From Isoetes taiwanensis (taxonomy: Eukaryota > Streptophyta > Lycopodiopsida > Isoetales > Isoetaceae): DNA of 64,000 nt. The notes under the pieces were generated by a model. That model was given only the letters and a program-made list of their open reading frames with translations, was not told the origin of the DNA and ran no database searches. The stretch spans positions 5,869,310 through 5,933,309 of the forward strand of contig JAJEKV010000025.1 of NCBI GenBank assembly GCA_021234155.1, written 5' to 3'. Positions 9,675 through 20,209 of this stretch are shown piece by piece (position 1 is the stretch's first letter; each line of letters starts with the position of its first letter). The translations under genes and the position numbers were made by a program.

Positions 9675-10533
9675 GGACATCGAGCGCAACCAATCTGGAT
9701 CATTGTCGCAATCACAGGGATCTGCTGGCGGTTCAATTCCACAGGAGGATACTGCATCCAAAAAAGGCAGTCCAGAACAAGATAGTGCGACCACCAAAAA
9801 AGGAACTGAAAGAATAATGATCCCGCATATGGATCCCGATCAAGAAGAAATCTGGTCAGAGTCAAACTCTAACTGGGATCCAAAGGGGCCCACCAAGCTT
9901 CTAATTTTTGACGTCAATGGAGTCTTGGCTGCAGTTTACCACGATGGTGACGTCCCTGAGCTTAACACCTCGCATAAGCCGACAAAAGTAGGGTCTAAAA
10001 TCGTGTATCCTCAGCCTAAAGCAAAGGAAATTATTGAATGGTGCCTGGAACGGGGATTCAAAGTGGCCATATGGTCTTGTATGGCAAAGGAAAATGTTGT
10101 CAATGTCCTTGGTGTTCTCGGCCTTCCAGTTTTGAAGTTCAAGTTTGTTTGGGAAAACGAAAAGGTCGAGCATGTGTCAGACCTCGATCCGGCCATCACA
10201 AAGGGGAAGCGTATTATGGTGAAAAGGCTGGAAAAGGTTTATGAAGTATACCAGGACTTTAACAAACACAACACGCTGATCATAGACGACTCCGCCTACA
10301 AGTGTTATCATAACTCAGACAATACAATCATTGCCAAGAGTTATCGACCAGAAGAGTATAAAATGGATAGGTGTTTATCTTTCAATCTCGTTCCTGTGTT
10401 GGCGGAATCCCTGTTTTCCATTCTTGTGGTCGATGTGATTAAGAACTATCCGAAACTCAAGCAGGTCGATCCAGAGAGCAGCGCGATCATGAGGGCTATG
10501 GACGACAAATATTATGGTGATCAAGAAGAGTGA
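9675..10533 (+). pseudogene. Gene A, C-terminal FCP1/SCP-like HAD domain
   Basis: Intron 3 (9557-9674) joins LRL-R/DIERN in phase and fuses this exon to the methylase-like part. After a Ser/Gln/Lys-rich linker comes KLLIFDVNGVLA (nucleophile motif I, Asp codon at 9910), a helix-strand segment FKVAIWSC (motif II, with Ser after the strand), then LIIDDSAYK (motif IV, both Asp present) and a long C-terminal tail ending DDKYYGDQEE at TGA 10531. This is the FCP1 homology fold of RNA-polymerase II CTD phosphatases and NLI-interacting factors. The second motif-I Asp, the general acid in FCP1, is Asn. Similar D-x-N proteins exist in plants (recollection), with unknown activity. This exon itself is fully open. 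Confidence 0.75.
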
Positions 10534-10559
10534 CCTCTGCTTTCAGATAGCAAAGTTAT

Positions 10560-10860
10560 GTGAATTTTGTAAAGACACATAAACACATGTACCATATTTG
10601 TAATGAATATACTTGTACAGTGAGTTTTCACTGGCTTTCTCGACTCGCGAGTCGAGAAAGGCAGGCTTGTCCCAATGATGAGACCATTTGTATTCTTGTT
10701 TGTGTGATTGGATGCAACCATATTCTGTAATGAAAATGGTTGTACATTGACTTTCCAGGACCTTTCTCGACTCACGAGTCGAGAAAGGCACTACCTGTCC
10801 CGTTGATGAGACCATTTGTATGCTTCTTTGTGTGATTGGATGCAGCTATATGGAATGAAT
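10560..10860. repeat. Tandem duplication in gene A 3' flank, each unit with a palindrome
   Basis: Two units of about 125 bp share TGTAATGAA, the palindrome, TGTCCC-TTGATGAGACCATTTGTAT (given here with a gap), and TGTGTGATTGGATGCA. The palindromes lie at 10636-10659 (exact) and 10763-10786 (one central change). The units directly follow the FCP1-like stop codon, so they are probably 3' untranslated sequence or a downstream intron. Confidence 0.8.
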
Positions 10861-10949
10861 GCTCTCCAATCTATTTTGAATACTCCATTCTTTTCTTCGC
10901 TATGACTAATGGCACCGTACATGTTAATCATGGACTCTATTTGCTCCAG

Positions 10950-11302
10950 GTGGTTCAGGCACAGATCCCGCTTAGGCTACACTCTTGCCAAGGTTTTGGG
11001 ATAAGCTTGCTCGTGATTGCAGATGCTATGGGACCTCAAGGGATGAAGAAGAGAGGAAGAACATTTCGCAAGTCCAGAAAGCTCAAAGGATCTTGCAAGC
11101 ATTGCATGACATCCACGGAGGTTGGGGAACGAGTATATTCGACCCGGCAATTGATGAAAAGATGCGAGAGGAGAGTGGAGAAATCGGGTGGACAGGTCAG
11201 CGAGTGGCTCACGAGGCACCTCCTCGTGAGGCATTCCACATTCTTCAGGTTGCCTCCAAGGCTTACAGACGGCAAGAAGAAGCCCCGCACGTTCTTCCCT
11301 AA
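10950..11302 (+). pseudogene. Possible extra exon behind gene A
   Basis: An acceptor-like TTTGCTCCAG ends at 10949. One frame then reads PRFWDKLARDC, then HDIHGGWGTSIFDPAIDEKM, and runs to 11302. The composition looks coding, but a TAG lies a few codons after the acceptor and no matching donor is obvious after the FCP1-like stop. It may be a remnant exon from a duplicated relative or an alternative 3' exon. I do not recognise the sequence. Confidence 0.3.
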
Positions 11303-11399
11303 GGTGGACCACCTACCATGATGATATAACTGTAGTGACAGCAAGACCGCCATGGTCTCTGCGTCCGATATAAAATACATTGTAACTATTCAATTTATT

Positions 11400-11405
11400 A
11401 ATAAA
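11400..11405 (+). terminator. Candidate polyadenylation signal of gene A
   Basis: AATAAA follows a T/A-rich stretch (CAATTTATT) and lies 12 bp before the LINE insertion point. Position and context suit a plant near-upstream element. It is not proven. Confidence 0.4.
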
Positions 11406-11617
11406 AATTCTTTCTCAGATAAAGGAAAAAATGGGACGAGCGCCTAAAATCTTGGCACTTTTGTCCTTTACCCCCTTTTTCAGTTTGAAAAATTTTCTTG
11501 ACAAAAATTGCTGAATTTTGATCGATCCTGCTTCATTGAGACCCGAATTTCCCTGAACTGAGAGCTAGCCTTGTAGAGGCTAGCATTCCATCAGATTTAG
11601 AATGCAAAGACCTTCAA

Positions 11618-11938
11618 ATGGATACTAAAATCTTTGCAACATTAAAGCAAGGAGACAGATTTTTTTGTGGTTTTTTGGTCGGACAACCTTCCGATTTGTG
11701 GAACTCTCTGATCTGCAGAGGGGTCTTTCCTGATAACTCTTTTCAAATTGAGTACTCGTTTGTTCCAGGATATGAAGAATTCAAGATTCAAATCATTGAT
11801 TCTTGGCTGGAAGAATTCCTGGGATCCAAGAATATTGAAGCTACTGCCACAATTAGAGCCTACAGTGAACATTTTGATTCCAAGATCTTCATCAAATTAT
11901 ACTCTGTAGCTGATTTAGGGGATTTTTCTGTAAATTGA
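11618..11938 (+). CDS. Small leading ORF of the LINE (106 aa)
   Basis: An uninterrupted frame starts at ATG 11618, 200 bp inside the element, and ends 155 bp before ORF1. It reads MDTKIFATLKQGDRFF, WNSLICRGVFPDNSF and DSWLEEFLG. It has no recognised domain. The residue mix is protein-like rather than random, so it could be an ORF0-type product or the detached N-terminus of ORF1. Confidence 0.4.
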   Translation: MDTKIFATLKQGDRFFCGFLVGQPSDLWNSLICRGVFPDNSFQIEYSFVPGYEEFKIQIIDSWLEEFLGSKNIEATATIRAYSEHFDSKIFIKLYSVADLGDFSVN

Positions 11939-12126
11939 CTTATTCTTGATGTCTTCCATTGAGAATTTTGGCACTTGAGGAGTAATCCTGATTTTCTTTA
12001 TTTTAGATAGGTTTCCTTTGCTTCCCTTCCATTTGTCTTTCTTGATCTCTTGCTCCAATTCCGATCTCCTTTTGCTTTGTTTTTCCTGTCATTTTGCCCC
12101 TTGTTGTTTTCTCCTGCGTTTTTCTT

Positions 12127-14665
12127 ATGGAAAATAAAAATCATTTTAGCCCTATAGCTCTATCTTTGCTGCACTCTTTTTCTTCTCTGTCGATCAAGGA
12201 TCAAGCTGCTCTTCTTGTCCAGTTAAGTTCTTTCCATAAGAATCCTGAGCAATTTGTTCTCTTTGGAAATTTCGCTAACCCTGCAGATCAAAACCAGGGC
12301 ATGGATCCAAAAACTTTCAAAACCCCAGTGTGGGATAATTTCTCTAAAGATCCCGACATGTGGGGGCGCCTCCCTGCTCTGGATCCTGTCACTCAAACTC
12401 CTTTGCCCTATGGTGTCCCGAGACCCAACAATGAGATTCAACCAGACGAGAATTATGATGCTGCTTTGAAGGAGCTCCGTCCTATTGAAGGGAGTAAACA
12501 GAAGCTTTATCATGGTATTTCTCTAAATTTACCCTCAGTGCATTCTAAAATGTCTTCCCTTCAAGATACTGCTGTCATTATTAAAGTATCTAGATCTGGC
12601 ATCCATTTAGATAAACTATGGACTTTTTGTCTCAACCTACAAAAGGGTATTATTTTAAATGCCATCTACTGGTTGAACTATCCCTATATAATGGTTGAAT
12701 GTGGAAGCCAAAGAACAGCCAATTACCTTCTTAAGCTTGGTGTTCAAACTTTTGGGTCCTATAGGATCTCCTTTCTCAAATGGGATCCTAAGCTTAACAC
12801 TGAAAATATGGAAAATTTATGTGTGGCCTCCACTACTCTTCAGGGCTTAAATCCCATTTATTGGAGTGAAGATTGCATGAAGCTTCTGTTTAACTCAATT
12901 GGGAATTATATTTGCACAGAATACTCTCCCTCAAGATCCCCAAGAGCTTTCATCCAAATCGACCTTTCCAAAACCATTCCCACCTCCTTTCTCTGATGCT
13001 TTTGGCCAAAAATCCTATCTATCTTTGAGATGGTCAGGCCTACCTCCTCATTGCCAAAGTTGCTCGAAGAGGCATTTCTGGTATGCAGATTGTCCCCTAA
13101 CGAATTCAGAATTGAGCAAGGAGGATCTTGATGCTCAACACACTGGAGTGGAATCTAAAAATGATTCTGAAAACAAGCTTAATGGGCAGTTATTCTTAGG
13201 AAAGTCAGTCAACTCGTGCTTGACCACACAAGACCTTCATCAGCAATTCCAATGGAATAGGGTAAATGGGAGTAAAAGGAGAATTAAAAATAATCAAATC
13301 AAAAGGATTGACTCCACCTCTCATCCACCTATCAATGCTAAAGGCTCACAATACTCAAATCATAACCATGAGGTACACAAGTCTACTGCAGTCAAGGTCT
13401 TACAGAGTTATGGGAAATTCAAAGATAAAGGGAAAGCTCCAATTCAACATGAATATGATGGTACGCACACGGAAAAGCTTCATGATTTACTAGACCAAGT
13501 GATTACAGATTCCAGAGTAAACTACCAAGTGCAGTCACAGGATAAGAATGATTACTCTGGATATTCAAAAGTTAAGAATGTTCCATTAATTATTAAAAGC
13601 CATGTTACTCAAAAACCTGCCATTCTCAAGGGCCTGAAAATATGTGATAAAATTCTAGCAGAGAATTTTAAGGTCAACAAAGCTGATAAGCAAATTGTGC
13701 CACCTCAATTGGCTCAAAATAAAAACTCAGCTCCTGTCAGTAACCAATCCCAGATGATCTCCCATGTGGACAAGGTTACCAAAGTCAACACATCTCCAAA
13801 TGTTCCAGGTAATTCAGCTACCTTAGCTTACAGTAACCATGCAGATATCCCAAAAGAAGTTCAAGATAATGTTGTTCAAGATCCAGAACCATTTGTAGCA
13901 GAACTACTTGAAGACTCTCAAGATACCAGGTTGGATAAAATTGACTGCTCCAATCAATTTCAGGTACTTGCTAGTTTAAGTGTTGAGCAAGAGTCTGATT
14001 TACTTCTGAGCAACGGTGTAGGAAATCCTCAAGTCACTGTCTTGCCCCCATCAATGACCACTCCACCCTCAACATTTCCAGATTGTCCTTTAATAGACCT
14101 TATTGATATGCCCTCACATTTGCCAATATCCACTCCCCCTATATCTAAGGAAATTGCAGAGCAGATTGCTACATTGCAGGAGGGTTTGGTCCAAGGTTGG
14201 AATAGAAAGGATTGTGAGACAGCTGAAACACTTCAAGAAAAAGACAAGGAGATTGTATGTGAAACTCAGGTTCATGAGCACCTGGCAGTGGCATTGGATT
14301 CCAAGGGAGACAATACTGACAACTCGGTCACTCAAATTCCAAACTCTCAACCTGAATGCAACAATGCTGATGACTCCAATAGGCAAGTACCTCTCTTTTA
14401 TAATTGCACTGAACTAAATTCTAATGTTGATGCATTAAATATGTTTGAATTCTTTCCTGGGGGGTGTTCTGATAGTGATTTTGGTAGTGATAAGGAGAAT
14501 TGGGGTAGTGAGAATTTTTTCTCTACTAATTCCACTGCTAGCAAGTCCAGGAAAAAATCAAAATCTAAGAGGAAAAAAAATTCCTCTAAATCTGATATCA
14601 GTGCTTATTTGCATAAGACTCCTGCAGGTAATACCAGAAGTAAGAAAAATAGGAGAAGCAGATAA
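12127..14665 (+). pseudogene. LINE ORF1 (DUF4283 plus zinc knuckle), frameshifted
   Basis: The first part (ATG 12127, or 12094 in the same frame, to 12996) has the plant ORF1 nucleic-acid-binding core: KLWTFCLNLQKG, FGSYRISFLKWDPKL, GLNPIYWSEDCMKLLFNSIG and AFIQIDLSK. The second part (overlapping frame, about 12965 to 14665) continues with YLSLRWSGLPPHCQSC and a CX2C-H-C cluster (CQSCSKRHFWYADC), then a long low-complexity Ser/Lys/Asn-rich tail ending in a basic patch. The frame changes by one base near 12965-12980. In plant L1 elements this protein coats the element RNA. The stop at 14665 is 46 bp before ORF2. Confidence 0.8.
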
Positions 14666-14710
14666 TTTATTTGCTTTCTCTGCTTTCCCTTCTTCCCTCT
14701 GCTCTCTACC

Positions 14711-17700
14711 ATGAAGATTATGACATGGAATGTCAGGGGAATGAAAGGTCCCATTAAGAGAAGAAGAATTATCTCTCAGTTAAGGCATTACAAGGCTGAC
14801 TTAATCCTCCTCCAGGAAACTAAACTCCCCAAATTTGAGAGTTCTTGTCTTGCTGAATGGATTTTCCCTGGTGATTCCTCAGTGTGGATGGAGTCTTCAG
14901 GTACAAGTGGGGGGCTTGTTATGATCTGGAAAACTTTGCCTCATATTTCCTTTTACAACAGTCCTGGTAAGTGTTGGCAGGCTGTGATATTTGCTATTAA
15001 TAATTCCAATTTTGGAGTTATTAATATCTATGCTCCCACTTGCCCAAAAGACAGGGAGATCTTATGGCCTGATATCCAAGCATGGATGTCTTCCCAACCT
15101 CGAGTTGACTGGATAGTTTCTGGTGACTTTAACAATACTCCAAATTGGGACATGAAGCTTGGGAACAGGATTAACATGTCAAGAACAGAGAGAATTAATT
15201 GGGACTCCTTCATCTCTGATCTTAATTTGATTCATGCCCCTTCATCTACTGCTATATACACCTGGTCAAACAAGCAAAAAAACTCTGATAGAGTCTACTG
15301 TGCCTTAGACAGATTTTATGTTTTCAGCTCATCTTGTTCCTTCTGGGATAACTGTTATGTGGTAAGTGATGAGGCCATATCCATTTCTGACCATCAACCT
15401 CAGTTCCTTCATACTAAACACCTCTTGCAGCTTCCTAGAGAAGGCAATATTCCCTTTAAACTCAATTGCTCACTTCTGGATAATAAACAGTTCTGCATGG
15501 ATTTCAGGAATTTTTACCTCTCTTTGCAAGATAATCTTAACTCTGCAACTGGATCCAGGGATCATCTTTCTATGAAAACCTTCTATTCTAAGATTAAACT
15601 TGTCAAGTCCTGGGTTAAAGAATGGTCTTCTAGAATTTGCAAAGAGAAGAACAAGTTGAAAGAAACTTACATGGAACAAATGAGAGATATTAGAGGTCAT
15701 CTCCAAAATCAACCCTATGATCTTAATCTCCAAATTGGTGAAGAGGTGTTAGAGAATAAGATTAAATCCATTGAAGAAGTTGAAGCTAGAAGTTATGCCA
15801 TTAAATGTAAGATGAAATTCAACAAAGAAATGGATCTAGGGAGCTCGAAATTTTTTTACAAAGCAGCAAGAAAAAGGCTCCTGAATAATTCTATCCTCCA
15901 AGTGAATAGTGAGAATGGTTCTATCATTGACTCTCCCAAGGACATTAAACATTTTTTCCAAGAGAAATATGCCTTCCTATTTAATGACAGGAACTTTCAT
16001 CCGAGCTCCCCTTCTAAAAAAGATGATTTTCTCTCATTCATTAATCAAATCATTCCCAACTCTGATAATCTGATGAGTGATTCCATTGCCGCCATCCCCT
16101 CTGAGCAGGAAATCTTCAAAGTCATTATGAGTTTTAATAAAGGCAAATCTCCTGGCCCTGATGGCCTACCCCCAGAATTTTATATTTGCTTTTGGGATGT
16201 CTTCAAGGTTGACATTGTCAATTTGGTTCATGGATTTTGGAAGGCAGGACATCTTCATCCCTCTATTTCTGCTGGATTTATAACTCTTGTCCCAAAAGTT
16301 GATATGCCATCATCATTCTCGGATTGGAGGCCTATTTCCTTGACCAATTCTACATATAAGATTTGTGCCAAAATAATTGCCAACAGGATTAAACCCTTTC
16401 TTCAAGAGCATATCAATATCAAACAATCTGCTTTCCTTCCAAACAGATTTATCTTAGACAATTACATTATAGCTATGGAGGGTCTCCACTGGAATAGAGT
16501 TTCTGGCCAAGATTGCATTCTTCTAAAGCTAGCTTTCAAAAGGGCCTTTGACTCAGTAAACTGGGATTTCCTCGAATTTGCTTTGCACAAAATTGGCTTC
16601 AATCCTAAAGTTATCTCCTTAATCATGGGCTTAAACTCTAAGGCTAATTCTGCTGTGCTCATAAATGGCTCCCCTTCAAATTTCTTTAATCTTTCTAGAG
16701 GGGTGAGACAAGGCTGCCCATTAGCTCCCTACCTTTTTCTTGTGGTTGCTGAAATTCTTACAAGAGCTATTGATTTTCATCAACAAAATGGCAACATTAA
16801 AGGTCTTCATCTACCTGACAACAAAGGCAGCCTCACAATCTCACAGTATGCTGATGATACCTTTGCCTTTCTGGATTCCAACCCTGATAACATTGCTAAA
16901 TTCTTAGGCATTATAGAATTATTTTCTGAGGCCTCTGGAATTTTCCTTAATATTGCAAAAAGTGTGATCATTGGTGATATCAGTGAGAACTATATCTGTG
17001 ACATAAAGGTCCTCAACACAATGCAAGCAACCAAGCTTTTAGGCATGCCCTTGTCTCTCAATCATAATATCAAAGGTTTGTGGGATCCAATCCTCCAGAG
17101 TATCAAAAAGAAATTGAATTCTTTTAGAAATTCCTTGTCTATGGCTGGTCGTACCATCATTGCAAATTCTGTGCTGGCAGCTTCTCACATTTACTTTTCC
17201 TCTGCTCTTGTAGCTCCCAGATCTATATATCAGGAGTTAGAGAAAACCATCAGGAAATTCATTTGGTGTGGAAATCATTCTGTTAATTGGGACACTGTTA
17301 CAAGATCCAAATCTAATGGAGGGTTAGGTTGTAAAAGCTTATATTTGCAAGCATGTGCCCTGGCAGGTAAATTTGTGTGGAGAACTTTATCTGGCAATAA
17401 CTCTATAGCATCTATCTTCATTAAATATTGGCTGGACTGTTCCTATCCTGAAGGTCACCCAAGTGTTAAGCATTCATTGCCTGAGTCTGCCCTATCTTAC
17501 CTGCATCCTGGTAGAAACACATCCCCTCTGATGCAAAATATGTTCAAAGCTTGGAATATTGTTAAGGATTGTTTTGATACCCCTGCCATACCTGATTTGA
17601 ATTACAATTCTTCCCTTTTCTGGTCTTCTCAATTTCAAGATATTAATGGGAACATACCTGCTTTAAGGCATCCGAAAATATATAGGAAATGGCTTGACTC

Positions 17701-18586
17701 TGGTATCACTCATATTCACCACTTATACAGAAATGGTCAAATTACTTCCTGGACTAACCTTAGAAGACTTATCCATGGTACCTCAAGTGACAAGGCTATT
17801 TTCTCTCATTTCAAAAGTATCTTGTCCCAGACTACAAACTTGTCAGATAATCAAAGTGGTTTTCCTATCAAGCTGCATGGTCATGATAAGTATAAAGTTA
17901 AATATGTGTATGACTTCCTGAACCAAAAAGATAATTCAGCTAAAGGTCAGCTCAAATGGTCTATTTCTGATAGTGACAGTATGACTCTATACAAAAACAT
18001 CTGGTTATCCTATTGTCCTCCTAAAGTTAATTTCTTCATATGGTTGATTGCCCATAAAAGTCTCCCTAATCTAGCTTCTCTTTCTATAAGGATGCCTAAT
18101 GTTAAATTCGCTTGCCATTTGAACTGCTCTCAAGACTAAACTATGCAAAAGATATTTTCCAAAGTGTCCCAAAATTGCGATTTTCGGGCATGGTTTTATA
18201 GTAAGTTCAGTGTTTTTTTCCCTGGACAAACTCAAGGTACCCTACTCCAGCATATCCAAAATAATGATGTTTTTCTAAATACTATTATTTTCACTGCATT
18301 ATGGAATGTTTGGAAATCCAGAAACAGAATTGTATATGGTAGGAAAAATTTATCTATATTTTGGATCAAGATGAATTTTCAGTTAGATCTTGAAGGGTTT
18401 GTAACAGCTCACAAAAGTAAATTAGGAGACAATTATGACAAGAGGTGGGATTTAGTTGGTAGCTTCAATGGTGTTTTTAACTTGTTCCATTCCAATCTCA
18501 ATGTTATAAATACTAATGCTCCTTTTTCTGATACTCATGATAGAATATCTGGAATTCTTGATGGGGGAGGGCAGAACCAAGTTTGA
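14711..18586 (+). pseudogene. LINE ORF2: endonuclease / reverse transcriptase, inactivated
   Basis: The frame runs from ATG 14711 to TAA 18137 (1,142 codons) and continues in the same frame to 18586. AP endonuclease: MTWNVRGMKG, ILLQETK, SGDFNNTP and ISDHQPQ, with the expected Asn, Glu, Asp and His present. Reverse transcriptase: GKSPGPDGLPPEFY, DWRPISL, GVRQGCPLAPYLF and the QYADD catalytic box. In motif A the usual D-F-x-x-AFD reads LAFKRAFDSVNW: the catalytic Asp codon is GCT (Ala) at 16532-16534. The C-terminal zinc module CHLNCSQD is cut by TAA 18137 and resumes TMQKIF. Two separate single-base changes are enough to kill it. Confidence 0.9.
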
Positions 18587-19016
18587 TACAATGTTGACTT
18601 ATCATGAGGCCACTCTCTACTGCAGCAATACAGGTGTACCAAATCTAGAGCCACCAGGGCCACAGGCAAGCTCAGATGAATTTCTGCTGTATAAGGTTAG
18701 AAGTACAAGCAATGAATCCACCTGGGCAAGGATATACTGCAGAGAAGTGGTGCAGATGTACTGCTTATTCAACTTTTTATTCATGTACCACTTTTCTCTA
18801 ACAGAAAGGCAGCTCAGCAGATACATGGAGCTATATTATTCTCATAAAATGCTCTCTGATCTTTATGGCACTCTACTCCTGCTCATGGCTAAGGAAAATA
18901 TTCACCAACTTCTTATGGAGAATGGATCTGCTCATAATAGCTATCAGTTTGGAACTGATAAGGGGTTTTATTGGGTTTATAATTCCATCTTTGACCAAGT
19001 CATGAATTCCCCATAA
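18587..19016 (+). pseudogene. LINE 3' ORF or shifted C-terminus of ORF2
   Basis: A second frame, overlapping the end of ORF2, is open to 19016 and contains GVPNLEPPGPQASSDEF, STWARIYCREVVQMY and NENIHQLL-like helical stretches. It is not recognisable as RNase H. It is either the ORF2 tail after a frameshift near 18565 or a chance frame. The remaining 19017-19433 is 3' UTR. Confidence 0.35.
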
Positions 19017-19515
19017 AAACCAGCTCATTCATACTCCACTTTTGCCCTGTCATCCTCCTTTCATTTTCACTCTTCTCCAACTCACTGTTGCTCAGTTGTT
19101 TATCTTGCTTTTGACTAACACCGAAACATGTACTTGGAGCTCGATTTTGTCCTTGCAGGAATGTGGATCTCTTTTGGTTTGGTAGCTCTGTTCCAGATTA
19201 TTTTATCAGTTTCATCAAGTGCTTCAAACTGAGTTCCTGATCACTTCATTTGATAGATATCCAGATCCTTATGGATTATATTTTGATGTTACTGTTTTCC
19301 CAGTATCTTCCATATTTCTATTTGCTACACTAAAAATACTCTTTCTATGACTCTAATGAGGATGTATTTACCCTCATTAGAAATAATTATGTATGGCTTT
19401 TAATAATTAATGGAAAAAACAACTCTTAACTTCAAAAAAAAAAAAAATCTTTCTCAACTACAACTTTGGTTTCAATCGGTAATGAAATTCCTTTGTTTGA
19501 GTTGTATTCTTCTTG

Positions 19516-19538
19516 TTCTCGACTCGCGATCCGAGAAA
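19516..19538. repeat. Short palindrome family, outlying copy
   Basis: TTCTCGACTCGCGATCCGAG is a member with two changes in the right arm. It lies 60 bp beyond the LINE's right-hand target duplication. If the 8-kb LINE is subtracted, it falls about 110 bp after gene A's poly-A signal, so all copies in the window belong to one cluster around gene A. Confidence 0.85.
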
Positions 19539-19683
19539 ACATGGGGGAAAGATTGGACCCACCATAATAGAGAAATATTCAAATTCTGGACAGTTTTCAA
19601 GTCCAAATAGTTTTCCCTCGTCCTTTTTGTGTAAAACAACAGGGTTCCAAAAAAAAGTGGGAATGGAATGAGACCCACTTTAA

Positions 19684-20094
19684 TTAAATGCGACTTATCT
19701 CTGCAAATAACAAATCACTTCTAAATAGAACCTGAATGTCTTGTGGCCCCAGAAGTTCCTGATTGTGCTGTTTTGCCTTTGCTCCAGTAGCCTTCCCCGC
19801 CTTGGCACTTTTATTTATTTCTGCTGAGAATCCAGCCATGATAATGCTCATGGTGTTTTGTGCAATCTTTTCAATTGCAGATCTGCTCCCAGAAGTTCCA
19901 GTATTGGAGGTTATGTCCTCCATATTTGCATCTGTCTTGGGATTGCTTTCTCCTCCTGCCATTATAGGTGCTTTGGCCACTTTACGAAAATCAAAGAGCT
20001 TCTTCCTTTTTGAAGCCACACTGCTTTCCACTTCCAGCTTCTTCCTGGTTGCCATATTTAAGTCCCCTTTCTTCCTGCCCATACTCATGGACAA
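19684..20094 (-). CDS. Hypothetical Lys-rich protein (136 aa)
   Basis: The frame opens MSMSMGRKKGDLNMATRKK and continues with SVASKRKKLFDFRKVAK, SGSRSAIEKIAQNTMSIIMAG and GPQDIQVLFRSDLLFAEISRI. The N-terminal third is strongly basic and could be a nuclear-targeting region. The C-terminal half looks like two amphipathic helices. I do not recognise a family. The codon mix and lack of low-complexity repeats favour a real or recently lost gene over chance. It lies between the palindrome copy at 19516 and a TRIM element. Confidence 0.4.
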   Translation of the reverse strand: MSMSMGRKKGDLNMATRKKLEVESSVASKRKKLFDFRKVAKAPIMAGGESNPKTDANMEDITSNTGTSGSRSAIEKIAQNTMSIIMAGFSAEINKSAKAGKATGAKAKQHNQELLGPQDIQVLFRSDLLFAEISRI

Positions 20095-20209
20095 AATGAA
20101 TTGACAGGGATCAATGCTTATGAACCTGTTGGGCTAATCCGTCCACATTTTTTTAAGTGTTCATGCATTTTTAAAGCCTATCTAGGATCTGTACCTAGTA
20201 TCCTTTCCA

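Larger units (their letters stand above)
6124..10533 (+). pseudogene. Gene A: ParB-like / DNA-methylase-like / FCP1-like fusion, damaged
   Basis: Four exons can be placed: 6124-6205, 6279-7403, 7943-9556 and 9675-10533. All three introns are GT-AG and join in phase (phases 1, 2 and 2), which is the main evidence that this is one gene. The predicted protein is about 1,220 residues: a Lys/Arg-rich start that could act in nuclear import, an unrecognised N-terminal domain, a ParB/sulfiredoxin-type region with a DGQH motif, an N4/N6 DNA-methyltransferase-like domain, an acidic linker and a C-terminal FCP1-like HAD domain. Lesions: frame changes near 7010 and 7073, TGA at 7229, a frame change near 7257, an 11-bp tandem duplication at 9089-9110 and an extra base near 9236. 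It is a young pseudogene, or the assembly contains indel errors. Confidence 0.7.
11418..19447 (+). mobile_element. Full-length L1-type LINE with 9-bp target duplication
   Basis: The element runs from GATAAAGG at 11418 to a 14-nt A tail ending at 19447. The 9-mer TCTTTCTCA sits immediately on both sides (11409-11417 and 19448-19456), a clean target-site duplication. It contains a 5' UTR, a small leading ORF, ORF1 with a DUF4283-like region and zinc knuckle, and ORF2 with AP endonuclease, reverse transcriptase and a C-terminal zinc-binding module. It lands right behind gene A's likely poly-A signal and separates it from the palindrome copy at 19516, which originally lay about 100 bp further on. 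Disabling changes: an ORF1 frameshift, an RT motif-A Asp replaced by Ala and an ORF2 stop at 18137. Confidence 0.93.

Noticed and set aside
6124-10533. Bacterial contamination as the source of the ParB/methylase-like gene
   Set aside because: Three GT-AG introns with consistent phases and surrounding plant retroelements show that it is nuclear plant DNA.
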